A stretch of 15,240 bases of DNA from JAVBOP01 sp031550405 (GTDB lineage: Bacteria; Bacteroidota; Ignavibacteria; Kapaibacteriales; UBA2268). The notes under the pieces were generated by a model. It was not told the DNA's origin, did not search any database, and was given only the letters and a program-made list of their open reading frames with translations. Within the stretch, counting starts at the first letter, position 1. Each line of letters opens with the position of its first letter. Position numbers and translations under genes: made by a program. Shown here piece after piece: positions 1-6,832 of this stretch. The stretch lies in NCBI GenBank assembly GCA_031550405.1, contig JAVBOP010000048.1:1-15240 (forward strand), in the 5' to 3' direction.

Positions 1-207
1 ACCCGATGCGTCAAGAATTGTGCGGGAATCAACCTTTTGTGCTACAAGATATGCAATGCGTGCAGGGAAATTAGCCTTGATAATGCCCGTGATAACATTC
101 ACCGAAGGACGCTGGGTGGCAATAATCAGGTGTATGCCGATAGCCCGCGCCATCTGTGCCAGGCGTATAATAGGCGTCTCAACCTCTTTGCCCGCTGTAA
201 GCATCAA
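1..207 (-). pseudogene. ftsK: FtsK/SpoIIIE DNA translocase fragment, 5' part missing
   Basis: Read on the minus strand, 207 to 1 is an uninterrupted frame starting LMLTAGKEVETP and containing IIATQRPSVNVITG and KVDSRTILDASG. This is the RecA-like motor domain of FtsK/SpoIIIE just after Walker B, the hexameric translocase that pumps chromosome ends through the division septum. The 3' part would continue beyond the left edge of the window. The frame stays open up to base 291, but residues encoded above 207 (FTFFPVSIR) do not resemble FtsK; family members have a DEFAD-type Walker B at that point. Walker A, Walker B and the membrane domain are absent, and glmS begins at 332 on the other strand. 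The family assignment is strong. Whether this is a broken copy, a rearrangement breakpoint or a chimeric assembly join cannot be decided here. Confidence 0.85.
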
Positions 208-331
208 GCGTATACTTACTGGAAAGAATGTAAAAATGAAAAAATATTCATAAAATATGAACGGAAGATATGGATAATTCCTAATTATTGCTTATATTGC
301 AGCTGGTAAGTTATAAAATTATATACAAAAT

Positions 332-2173
332 ATGTGCGGAATTATTGGATATATTGGTGGCAAAAATGCAACCGAAGTTGTGATGAATGGCTTGAAGCGT
401 GTGGAATATCGCGGGTACGATTCAGCCGGCATTTCTGTCATAAAAGGCAATGAGCTTGTAACTATCAAAAAAAGCGGGCGCTTAAGCGAATTAAGCAAGC
501 TGGTGGATTGCAAAGCCATTTACTCTAATATCGGTTTTGGACATACTCGCTGGGCGACGCATGGCGAACCCAATGACATAAATGCACATCCTCATCTTGA
601 TAATTCCGGCAAAATCTCAATAATTCATAACGGTATTATCGAGAATCACCGCTCTCTCAAAAAACTGTTAATTGGGCAGGGCTATACCTTTAAAAGCGAA
701 ACTGACAGCGAAGTTCTGGCTGTCTATATAAGCTCTATCTATGATAAAGTAAATGACTTGACAGAAGCAACACGCCTTGCGTTAAATGACGTTATAGGTG
801 CTTTCGGTCTGCTGGTTTTATCCACCCACGAGCCTGATAAGATTATCGGTGCAAAGCGCGGCAGCCCGCTGGTTCTGGGTATTGGCACTAATGAGTATAT
901 TCTCGCTTCCGACCAGACGGCGATCATTGATTACACGGATAAAGTAATTCATCCGGATGATAATGAAATGGTGATTATCTCTTCCGACGGCTATATTACA
1001 AAAACACTTGATAACATATCGATAAACAAGGAAATTAAGACGATTGAGTTTGAGCTGAGCCAATTGGAAAAGGGCGGCTTTGAGCACTTTATGCTTAAGG
1101 AAATTTTCGAGCAGGGTGAAAGCATTGAGAATGCCACTCGTGGGCGAATTATCGTTGATACTGGCAATGTCAAACTGGGCGGCTTGTCTGAAGTTGCGGG
1201 CAAACTGCGCAATTCAAAGCGGATTATTCTGACAGGCTGCGGCACTTCATGGCACTCGGCTCTGGTGGGTGAATATATGATAGAGTCTCTTGCGGGCATA
1301 CCTGTCGAGGTCGAATATGCGTCGGAATTTCGCTACCGCAATCCAGTGCTGAACCCCGGTGATATTGTGATTGCCATATCGCAAAGCGGCGAAACAGCTG
1401 ATACTCTGGAAGCTATTCGCGAGGCAAAGCGCAAGGGCTGCCTTGTGTTAGGTATCGTCAATGTGGTGGGCAGTTCTATTGCACGCGCAACGGATGCGGG
1501 AGTGTATCTCCATGCTGGACCCGAAATAGGTGTTGCCTCTACAAAGGCATTTACTTCGCAGGTGATAGCGCTGCTGCTTTTGGCGCTGTATATTGGGCGG
1601 ATGAAAAATATTTCGCAATCGGAAGGCATAGGCATTATTAAGGAGATTAAGTCTATTCCTGCGAAAATCAATGCTATTCTGGACAGCATAGATATTATTA
1701 AAATAATTTCACAAAAATATGCATCATCCCGTAATTTCTTATACTTAGGTAGAGGCTATAATTATCCTATAGCTCTTGAAGGTGCATTGAAACTCAAAGA
1801 AGTTTCATACGTTCATGCGGAAGGCTATCCTGCAGCTGAAATGAAGCACGGTCCGTTAGCATTGATTGACGAGGAAATGCCTGTGGTAGTTATTGCCACA
1901 AAAGATGAGATATTTGAAAAAATTTGCTCCAATATTGAAGAAATCAAAGCCCGCGGCGGCAAGATTATAGCGATTGCAACGCACGGCTATGAAGGCAATG
2001 ATTTTCTTGCGAGCAAGGCAGAGCACATCATTTATATACCGGAGACACTGCCGATGCTCACGCCTGTTTTATCAATCATTCCATTGCAGCTTATGGCATA
2101 CTACATAAGTATTGAACTGAAGAGGGATATTGATAACCCCCGCCACCTCGCTAAAAGCGTTACAGTGGAGTGA
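332..2173 (+). CDS. glmS: glutamine-fructose-6-phosphate aminotransferase (isomerizing)
   Basis: GlmS makes glucosamine-6-phosphate from fructose-6-phosphate and glutamine, the first committed step to UDP-GlcNAc for peptidoglycan and lipopolysaccharide. The 613 residues are full length for the family. Residues 1 to about 230 are the class II glutamine amidotransferase domain, with the catalytic Cys2 exposed after Met removal (MCGIIGYIG) and RGYDSAG. Two SIS sugar-isomerase domains follow, with GCGTSWHSAL, ISQSGETADTLEA, GVASTKAFTSQ and EGYPAAEMKHGPLALI. The C-terminus NPRHLAKSVTVE matches the conserved family tail except for H where N is usual. No clear Shine-Dalgarno sequence precedes the ATG; the leader is A/T only. 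A TATATTGC box at 293-300 may be its promoter. No glmS ribozyme fold is recognisable in the short leader. Confidence 0.98.
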   Translation: MCGIIGYIGGKNATEVVMNGLKRVEYRGYDSAGISVIKGNELVTIKKSGRLSELSKLVDCKAIYSNIGFGHTRWATHGEPNDINAHPHLDNSGKISIIHNGIIENHRSLKKLLIGQGYTFKSETDSEVLAVYISSIYDKVNDLTEATRLALNDVIGAFGLLVLSTHEPDKIIGAKRGSPLVLGIGTNEYILASDQTAIIDYTDKVIHPDDNEMVIISSDGYITKTLDNISINKEIKTIEFELSQLEKGGFEHFMLKEIFEQGESIENATRGRIIVDTGNVKLGGLSEVAGKLRNSKRIILTGCGTSWHSALVGEYMIESLAGIPVEVEYASEFRYRNPVLNPGDIVIAISQSGETADTLEAIREAKRKGCLVLGIVNVVGSSIARATDAGVYLHAGPEIGVASTKAFTSQVIALLLLALYIGRMKNISQSEGIGIIKEIKSIPAKINAILDSIDIIKIISQKYASSRNFLYLGRGYNYPIALEGALKLKEVSYVHAEGYPAAEMKHGPLALIDEEMPVVVIATKDEIFEKICSNIEEIKARGGKIIAIATHGYEGNDFLASKAEHIIYIPETLPMLTPVLSIIPLQLMAYYISIELKRDIDNPRHLAKSVTVE

Positions 2174-2196
2174 TGATAAAAAATAATTAATAAAGA

Positions 2197-2204
2197 TATA
2201 TTTG
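2197..2204 (+). promoter_or_regulatory. candidate promoter -7 box (TATATTTG)
   Basis: TATATTTG matches the Bacteroidota TAnnTTTG box. It lies about 80 bases before the TTG start at 2286. No TTTG is present 20 bases upstream, so support is partial. It overlaps the alternative upstream start at 2202, which argues against that longer reading. Confidence 0.4.
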
Positions 2205-2285
2205 AATGGTATGCAGGTACATTTTATTTGTTTATTAATGAATAAAGAGTTAAATTGCAAAAGTTATTTACATGGGAGAAATGTT

Positions 2286-2726
2286 TTGAACGCTAAGTTT
2301 ATTAATACAATACTGTTAATGGCTGTTTCTGTTTTGGCAATGACAGGCGTGTTGTTTGCAGCAGAAATAGTGATAGACAGCTTTAAAGCGAAAAAACAGG
2401 GCGACGATGTTAAAATTGAATGGAATACAAGGACGGAAGCCAATATCCTGCATTTTGAGGTACAGCGCTCCGGCTCGGCAAATACATTTAAAACAATTGC
2501 AACAATCAAAGCAAAAGGGTCGCCGTCATCATATACTTATCGGGATACGGACAGTTTCCGTAAGATAGTTTATAATAATGAATTGCAAGCTTCAAACATC
2601 GTAACTTACCGCATAAGAATAGTATATAACGCTGATGCTGACGGATATAGCGACGAACTGATTGTGATGGAAGAAAGCGCAAGCATAAAGCGAACCTGGG
2701 GTATGATAAAGGAAATGTTCAAATAA
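2286..2726 (+). CDS. small exported protein with FnIII-like domain
   Basis: I chose the TTG at 2286 because GGGAGAA ends five bases upstream and the protein then begins with a typical signal peptide (MNAKFINTILLMAVSVLAMTG, then VLFAAE), cleavage probably near residue 25. The mature part is about 120 residues. It starts IVIDSFKAKKQGDDVKIEW and runs through EVQRSG, SSYTYRD and VTYRIRIVYNADGYS-type strands. This is the fibronectin type III-like fold common in exported proteins of Bacteroidota and relatives, often near sorting domains. A basic tail follows, IKRTWGMIKEMFK, which looks like a short amphipathic helix. The protein is a single domain with no catalytic residues evident. A periplasmic or surface location is inferred; the function is unknown. 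A strong terminator follows directly. Confidence 0.75.
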   Translation: MNAKFINTILLMAVSVLAMTGVLFAAEIVIDSFKAKKQGDDVKIEWNTRTEANILHFEVQRSGSANTFKTIATIKAKGSPSSYTYRDTDSFRKIVYNNELQASNIVTYRIRIVYNADADGYSDELIVMEESASIKRTWGMIKEMFK

Positions 2727-2731
2727 TTTAC

Positions 2732-2756
2732 AAGGCTGTCTATCAGCCTTTTTTTA
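2732..2756 (+). terminator. rho-independent terminator
   Basis: AAGGCTG (2732-2738) and CAGCCTT (2744-2750) form a perfect 7-bp stem with a 5-base loop, followed by a T run. It ends the FnIII-like gene but lies only about 12 bases before the next start codon at 2768. Confidence 0.85.
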
Positions 2757-2767
2757 TTGGAGTTAAT

Positions 2768-3319
2768 ATGCAACGCCCAAACTGGGATCAACTATATATT
2801 ACAATGTGTTACCTCGTTGGCATGCGCAGCAAGGACCCGCATACTCATGTCGGCTCTGTTATTGTTGATGCCGATAATGTGCTGGTTTCGACGGGATATA
2901 ATTCCTTGCCGCGCGGTATTGACACTGATAAGGATAATATGCGCCTTTCTCGCGAAGGCGGAGAAAAATATTTTTGGATAGAACACGCTGAACGCAATGC
3001 AATTTACAATGCTGCAAGACGCGGCACTATTTTGAAAGGCTGCAAGCTATATGTGCCTTGGACGCCTTGCACCGACTGCGCCCGCGGCATCGTGCAAACA
3101 GGCATTTCTGAGGTTATAATTCATCAAAACGGGCAAGATTTCTATGACAAAAATACCAATGGAAAGTGGCTGGAATCATACAAAAAAACTGCCAATATGT
3201 TCCTTGAAACCGGCGTGAAAGTACGCTATGTTACCTGCGATATCGTTGCTCCAGAAATATTTATGAATGCGGAATTGTTTGATGCGATTGTTTTCTTAAA
3301 TTCTAAAAAGACAGATTAG
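2768..3319 (+). CDS. deoxycytidylate (dCMP) deaminase family protein
   Basis: This is a zinc-dependent deaminase, most likely converting dCMP to dUMP for dTMP synthesis. The zinc-binding and catalytic motifs are present: HAERNA with His73 and the proton-shuttle Glu75, and PWTPCTDCA with Cys101 and Cys104. The N-terminal PNWDQLYITMCYLVGMRSKD and the conserved HVGSVIVD and GYNSLPRG segments fit the dCMP/ComEB-type deaminases better than tRNA adenosine deaminase or cytidine deaminase. The 183 residues are normal to slightly long; the C-terminal third (from about residue 120) matches no motif I recognise. GGAG lies five bases before the ATG. The DJ-1-family gene follows 11 bases later and is probably co-transcribed. 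Confidence 0.88.
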   Translation: MQRPNWDQLYITMCYLVGMRSKDPHTHVGSVIVDADNVLVSTGYNSLPRGIDTDKDNMRLSREGGEKYFWIEHAERNAIYNAARRGTILKGCKLYVPWTPCTDCARGIVQTGISEVIIHQNGQDFYDKNTNGKWLESYKKTANMFLETGVKVRYVTCDIVAPEIFMNAELFDAIVFLNSKKTD

Positions 3320-3330
3320 AAAAGCAAATA

Positions 3331-3882
3331 ATGAATAAAAATATTTTATTTCCAATAGCTGACGGCACAGAGGAGGCAGAGGCTGTCATAGCAATAGATT
3401 TGCTCCGGCGGGCGAAATGCAATGTGATAGTCGCCGGAACCAGCGACAATATTACCACCTCGCATAATATTAGAATTATACCAGATGAATTATTAAAAAA
3501 TATTCATAAATCTTTCAAATTTGATGCTGTTGTACTGCCCGGTGGATTAAAAGGGGTTCATATATTTCTTGAAGACGAGCATTTAATAGACTTGGTAAAA
3601 TTTAACTATTCCCAAAAGCATCTGATTGCTGCGATATGTGCTGCACCGCTTGTTTTAAAAAAAGCGAAAATTGTCAATGGCAATTGCAGCTATACCTGCC
3701 ATCCGTCAATAGAAAAGGAAATAAATCTTGCGCAATTCATCTCTGAGCCTGTTGTTGTGGATAAAAACGTCATTACAAGCCGCGGAGTCGGCACTGCAAT
3801 TGACTTTTCCCTCGCCATAATCGAATATTTATACGGTACCGCAACCTCAAACAAAATCGCACAGGAAATAGTTTTTGCATAG
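3331..3882 (+). CDS. DJ-1/PfpI (YajL/ThiJ-like) family protein
   Basis: The 183 residues cover one complete DJ-1/PfpI domain. Glu14/Glu15 in ADGTEEAEA and Cys103 in AAICAAP form the usual nucleophile-elbow pair, and VVLPGG and TSRGVGTAIDFSLAIIE are family signatures. Bacterial members of this type (YajL, ThiJ-like) act as small redox or glyoxal-responsive hydrolase/deglycase proteins; the exact activity is disputed in the literature and cannot be read from sequence. The gene starts 11 bases after the dCMP deaminase and probably shares its transcript. It ends 24 bases before the convergent lipoprotein gene. Confidence 0.92.
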   Translation: MNKNILFPIADGTEEAEAVIAIDLLRRAKCNVIVAGTSDNITTSHNIRIIPDELLKNIHKSFKFDAVVLPGGLKGVHIFLEDEHLIDLVKFNYSQKHLIAAICAAPLVLKKAKIVNGNCSYTCHPSIEKEINLAQFISEPVVVDKNVITSRGVGTAIDFSLAIIEYLYGTATSNKIAQEIVFA

Positions 3883-3906
3883 GAGCTGTATCAAAAAAAC
3901 ATACTG

Positions 3907-4596
3907 CTAAAATCGGGAGCAATCTGCGATTTGATTAAAAATAGATTTAGGATATTCTTTTTTCAGTCGTTTGAAATATTTTTCAGCTTGAGCGTTATCT
4001 CCAATGGCACAATATACTTGCCCGATTCGTACCAATATTTTGGGAGCAACCGCTTTATTCATTTTTTCTGTGGTAAGTGTCTCCAACAGCTCCAAAGCAT
4101 TATGCAGATTGTTGTTATTTATGTTGCATTCTGCCAGTTGAAAATTTGCTTCCTGCCGCAAGGAATCACTGAAGGTGAACTTATCTGCAAAATACTTGAA
4201 AACTGCGCAATTATAATTGTCAGTGCTCTCCGCCTCTTCAATGGATTTATTAAACATTTGAATAAATTCGGCATTAGTTGGCTCCTGTCCTGCGGAAGGA
4301 AAAATTCCTGTATGCGTGCCAACAGTTGTTTTGCCGTTTTCCATCGCCAAAAAATAGTAAGTTGTATCAATAAACCGCTCCTCCTCCACAGTAATATCTT
4401 TTAGTGCAAGTTTACGTTTTTCCAGCTGGTTACTTTTCTGATTCTTATTTTTTGAAGTTGGCGCTGCAACTGTTGTGGCATTATTATTTCCAGATTTGTC
4501 TTTCTGATTTGACGGTATATTCTTGTTGGATACTGGCGTGCAGGCACTAATAGGCAGTATAATAATTAATAACGATAAAAAACATACGGCTTTCAA
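3907..4596 (-). CDS. TPR-containing lipoprotein
   Basis: The start is a TTG preceded by AGGAGA about six bases upstream. The N-terminus is a lipoprotein signal with the lipobox PISAC; Cys19 would be lipidated. Residues about 20-60 are a low-complexity, Asn/Lys/Ser-rich linker. From about residue 120 the protein looks like tetratricopeptide helices, clearest in the C-terminal ILVRIGQVYCAIGDNAQAEKY followed by FKRLKKEYPKS. This recalls the TPR lipoproteins of envelope complexes (BamD or the YbgF/CpoB C-terminal region), but it is shorter than BamD and I do not assign it to either. Membrane anchoring and a protein-binding role are inferred. It faces the DJ-1-family gene and lies downstream of the SRP RNA on the same strand. 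Confidence 0.8.
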   Translation of the reverse strand: MKAVCFLSLLIIILPISACTPVSNKNIPSNQKDKSGNNNATTVAAPTSKNKNQKSNQLEKRKLALKDITVEEERFIDTTYYFLAMENGKTTVGTHTGIFPSAGQEPTNAEFIQMFNKSIEEAESTDNYNCAVFKYFADKFTFSDSLRQEANFQLAECNINNNNLHNALELLETLTTEKMNKAVAPKILVRIGQVYCAIGDNAQAEKYFKRLKKEYPKSIFNQIADCSRF

Positions 4597-4659
4597 TTTG
4601 TTCTCCTGAGTATACCGTTTTAAAATAGTATCAGTATCGGTAGAAAATATGTTTTCTTT

Positions 4660-4768
4660 AAAAAAAGGCCAAGTTTACCATAGCACTCTAAAGACAAACT
4701 GACCGCTGCTTCTTTCCAGACCTGACGGGATTGGGCTCGCTTTAGCCGCATGGGACCTGACCTGATGT
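4660..4768 (-). ncRNA. ffs: signal recognition particle RNA, small bacterial (4.5S) type
   Basis: On the minus strand, 4726-4705 reads GTCAGGTCTGGAAAGAAGC followed by AGC. This is the conserved SRP RNA domain IV with a GGAA-type tetraloop that binds the Ffh M domain (E. coli has GTCAGGTCCGGAAGGAAGC). The flanks pair into one long hairpin: GGTCAGGT (4762-4755) with ACTTGGCC (4674-4667), all eight positions paired if G-U is allowed; CCAT with ATGG; and CTAAAG with CTTTAG. A run of seven T (4666-4660) after the closing stem gives an intrinsic terminator. The size of about 100 nt fits the small bacterial form without an Alu domain. The 5' end is approximate; the upstream promoter would start transcription near 4785, so trimming is possible. 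Confidence 0.93.
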
Positions 4769-4790
4769 TATTAATTTTTATAAAGGAATA

Positions 4791-4822
4791 CAAATCTACT
4801 ATTTTTTCCATTAATATGCAAA
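4791..4822 (-). promoter_or_regulatory. promoter for SRP RNA (TTTG-N20-TAGATTTG)
   Basis: On the minus strand TTTG (4822-4819) is followed after exactly 20 bases by TAGATTTG (4798-4791), both elements of the Bacteroidota primary sigma promoter. Transcription would begin roughly 15-20 bases before the closing stem of the SRP RNA. The rest of the gap from here to the rbfA promoter shows nothing else I can support. Confidence 0.65.
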
Positions 4823-4950
4823 TTTTTGATAAATTATATGATGTTTTAAGTTATGTTATAATTGCTGCAATACAGAAGTTAATTGATATTATTTTTGAGC
4901 TTGAATTGAATATAAAATGCAATTGGAACGCATTGACAAAATATCTCAAA

Positions 4951-4982
4951 TTTGTATAATTTGCTGCCTATTTGTATATTGC
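4951..4982 (+). promoter_or_regulatory. promoter for rbfA (TTTG-N20-TATATTGC)
   Basis: TTTG (4951-4954), 20 bases, then TATATTGC (4975-4982), a one-base-short variant of TAnnTTTG. The spacing is identical to the SRP RNA and carboxyltransferase promoters. The predicted leader to the rbfA ATG at 5014 is about 25 bases. Confidence 0.5.
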
Positions 4983-5013
4983 AGGCAATATAAGTAAGAT
5001 ATGGAGACAAAAT

Positions 5014-5427
5014 ATGTCGGTCAGAGCTGAAAAAGTAGGAAGCGTGATTAAGCGCTCGCTATCAACACATATTTCACGGCTTGCAAGTGAAAATTCTTTT
5101 GGATTGGCATCGATTTCAATGGTGAAACTGTCAAAAGATTTAAGTGTTGCAAGCGTATATATCAACCTTTGGGGCAATAAAAAAACTCCCAACGATTTTT
5201 TGGCACTTATAAATAAAAAAACGGGCTATTTGCGTGCGGTAGTTGCCAAGGAAGTCAGAATGAGGTTTACGCCTGAATTAAGATTTTTTTATGATGACAC
5301 ACTCGATCAAATCCAGCAAATTCAAGGACTTATCGATAAAGTTAATGCGGAGTCGCCTTGTAAGGAGGAATATGGTGATACTTTGGTATATGATGAAAAA
5401 TTATTAATAAAACTCGAAGGTAAATGA
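5014..5427 (+). CDS. rbfA: 30S ribosome-binding factor A
   Basis: RbfA binds immature 30S subunits and helps mature the 5' end of 16S rRNA; it is also a cold-shock factor. The ATG at 5014 is chosen over an in-frame TTG at 4972 because GGAG lies seven bases before it and the protein then begins at the usual place, MSVRAEKVGSVIKRSLSTHIS. The single KH-like domain is complete, with LASISMVKLSKDLSVASVYI and the conserved end VVAKEVRMRFTPELRFFYDD. An Ile/Leu helix (IQQIQGLIDKV) and a short tail of about 30 residues follow. Total 137 residues. The stop codon overlaps the start of the next gene by four bases (ATGA), so the two are translationally coupled. Confidence 0.93.
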   Translation: MSVRAEKVGSVIKRSLSTHISRLASENSFGLASISMVKLSKDLSVASVYINLWGNKKTPNDFLALINKKTGYLRAVVAKEVRMRFTPELRFFYDDTLDQIQQIQGLIDKVNAESPCKEEYGDTLVYDEKLLIKLEGK

Positions 5428-5912
5428 TGGCTAAAACCAATTTTCCTGTAACCTCCGCAACACGCTTTTTGCAAGAAAAAAACATAGTATATACACCGTA
5501 CCAATACACTTATGAAGAACAAGGCGGAACCAAACAAACGGCGCAGGAGCTGAATACCGATGAACATGCAGTTATAAAAACATTAGTTTTAGCCTCTGAA
5601 AAAGAAGTATATATAGTGCTTATGCACGGCGATATGGAAATTTCGATAAAAGAATTTTCACGCATTCTGAATATAAAAAAAATTGAAATGTGCAGAGCGG
5701 AAGTAGCTATAAAATCAACAGGTTATCAGTTTGGAGGCACGAGCCCTTTTGGAACAAAAAAGCAGTTGCCAATATATGCGGAAGAAAGCATTTTTGATAT
5801 TGACGAGATATACATTAATGGCGGAAAGCAGGGATTTATTCTAAAAATTAATTCAAAGGATCTGCTGAAAGCATTTGATGTAAAAAAAGTGAAAACAGGA
5901 ATAAGGAAATAA
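5424..5912 (+). CDS. YbaK/EbsC-family aminoacyl-tRNA deacylase
   Basis: This is a trans-acting editing domain of the YbaK/EbsC/ProX group, which hydrolyses mischarged tRNAs, typically Cys-tRNA(Pro). The family Lys is present at about residue 52 (VIKTLVL), as are GYQFGGTSPFGTKKQLPIYA and the C-terminal YINGGKQGFILKI. The 162 residues are normal for a free-standing YbaK. Two ATGs lie in tandem (5424 and 5427). The second is better spaced from GAAGG, while the first gives the ATGA overlap with rbfA. The pairing with rbfA makes a small translation-quality operon. Confidence 0.88.
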   Translation: MMAKTNFPVTSATRFLQEKNIVYTPYQYTYEEQGGTKQTAQELNTDEHAVIKTLVLASEKEVYIVLMHGDMEISIKEFSRILNIKKIEMCRAEVAIKSTGYQFGGTSPFGTKKQLPIYAEESIFDIDEIYINGGKQGFILKINSKDLLKAFDVKKVKTGIRK

Positions 5913-5967
5913 TGAATTTTTATTCATAAATTTCATTATCCATATTATTTAATTATAATTAACACAC

Positions 5968-6642
5968 ATGAAAATAATTGATTTCAATAAATACCCACTG
6001 CCCAGCCGTATGCGGCATCATACATCTCCCAATTTTTACATGCCGCTAAATGAATTAAAAATTATTCCGAAACATTATCCTCCCGTTTATAAAACGATTG
6101 ATTGGTCTAATATATTCGCAAATGCTAAGTCGCCGCAAATTCTGGATATTGGCTGTGGGCGAGGTCTTTTTTTGCTTTCCATTGCCGAGCAAAATCCTGA
6201 TAAAAACATGCTTGGAATTGAAGTTCGTCAATGGTGTTGCGATTGGCTTGCAAATTACATTAATGGGGAGGGAATTGCGAATTGCGGCATTTTGCATTAT
6301 TGCATCTCTAATAGTCTGAATTTTATAGAAGATACAACAATCGATGAGGTGTTTTATTTATTTCCTGATCCGTGGGTCAAAACCAAGCATTTAAAACGAC
6401 GAGCCTTTAATCAATCATTTTTAGACGAAATATACAGAGTTTTAAACGATGGTGGTAAGTTATTTTTAGCAACGGACTTACATGAAGTACATAAATACCA
6501 TATTGAAATGTTGAAAATATTTAATAAAATGAAATTTAGCATAATTGACGACGAAAAACACTGGAATAAGCCTCTAACGAATAAGGAAATATTTTGCAAA
6601 TCCAATAACATTCGCACCTACAAAATAATTGCACACAAGTAG
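5968..6642 (+). CDS. trmB: tRNA (guanine-N7-)-methyltransferase
   Basis: TrmB makes m7G46 in the variable loop of tRNAs with S-adenosylmethionine. The 224 residues contain the SAM-binding motif LDIGCGRG (59-66), the ribose-binding acid in LGIEVRQ, and the family signature FPDPWVKTKHLKRR from residue 132 with its catalytic Asp, followed by GGKLFLATD. The N-terminal RMRHHTSPNFYMPL is also typical. The gene lies 55 bases after the YbaK gene with an A/T-only gap, so it may be the third gene of that operon or have its own weak promoter. No Shine-Dalgarno sequence is evident. No clear terminator follows; a 7-bp GATATGG/CCATATC inverted repeat at 6675-6699 lacks a good T run. Confidence 0.93.
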   Translation: MKIIDFNKYPLPSRMRHHTSPNFYMPLNELKIIPKHYPPVYKTIDWSNIFANAKSPQILDIGCGRGLFLLSIAEQNPDKNMLGIEVRQWCCDWLANYINGEGIANCGILHYCISNSLNFIEDTTIDEVFYLFPDPWVKTKHLKRRAFNQSFLDEIYRVLNDGGKLFLATDLHEVHKYHIEMLKIFNKMKFSIIDDEKHWNKPLTNKEIFCKSNNIRTYKIIAHK

Positions 6643-6832
6643 AAATACGGTATTTTTTTTAGGGATATTATGATGATATGGGGGTAGTTATGCCATATCT
6701 TTAAAATTGCAAACTGTAATCATTTTAGCTTGCTTGGCTAATTACTCAATCGTAGCATATATCAAAACATTTTTGTAATTTTACACTTTTAACTAAAATA
6801 CATTTATATAAATTAATTACTTAAAAACTTTT

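Noticed and set aside
237..258. A/T-rich motif AAAAAATATTCATAA shared with 9849-9870 (reverse), 3496-3515 and 15217-15238.
   Set aside because: One copy is coding sequence in the DJ-1 gene, the copies have no common flanks, and matches of this length are expected by chance in such A/T-rich sequence.
3911..3933. AAATCG/CGATTT hairpin near the end of the lipoprotein gene, with a T run beyond on the minus strand.
   Set aside because: The stem is only six pairs, lies inside the coding end, and the T run is over 10 bases away, so it is too weak to call a terminator.
3931..4404. 157-codon open frame on plus.
   Set aside because: It lies antisense to the TPR lipoprotein gene, whose signal peptide, ribosome-binding site and TPR motif make the minus strand the coding one.
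4750..4959. 69-codon open frame on plus upstream of rbfA.
   Set aside because: It overlaps the SRP RNA 5' end and its promoter, is composed of A/T-driven residues and has no start signal.
6675..6699. GATATGG/CCATATC inverted repeat between trmB and hppA.
   Set aside because: Seven pairs, A/T-rich, only three T afterwards; could be chance. No other feature is supportable in this 190-base gap.
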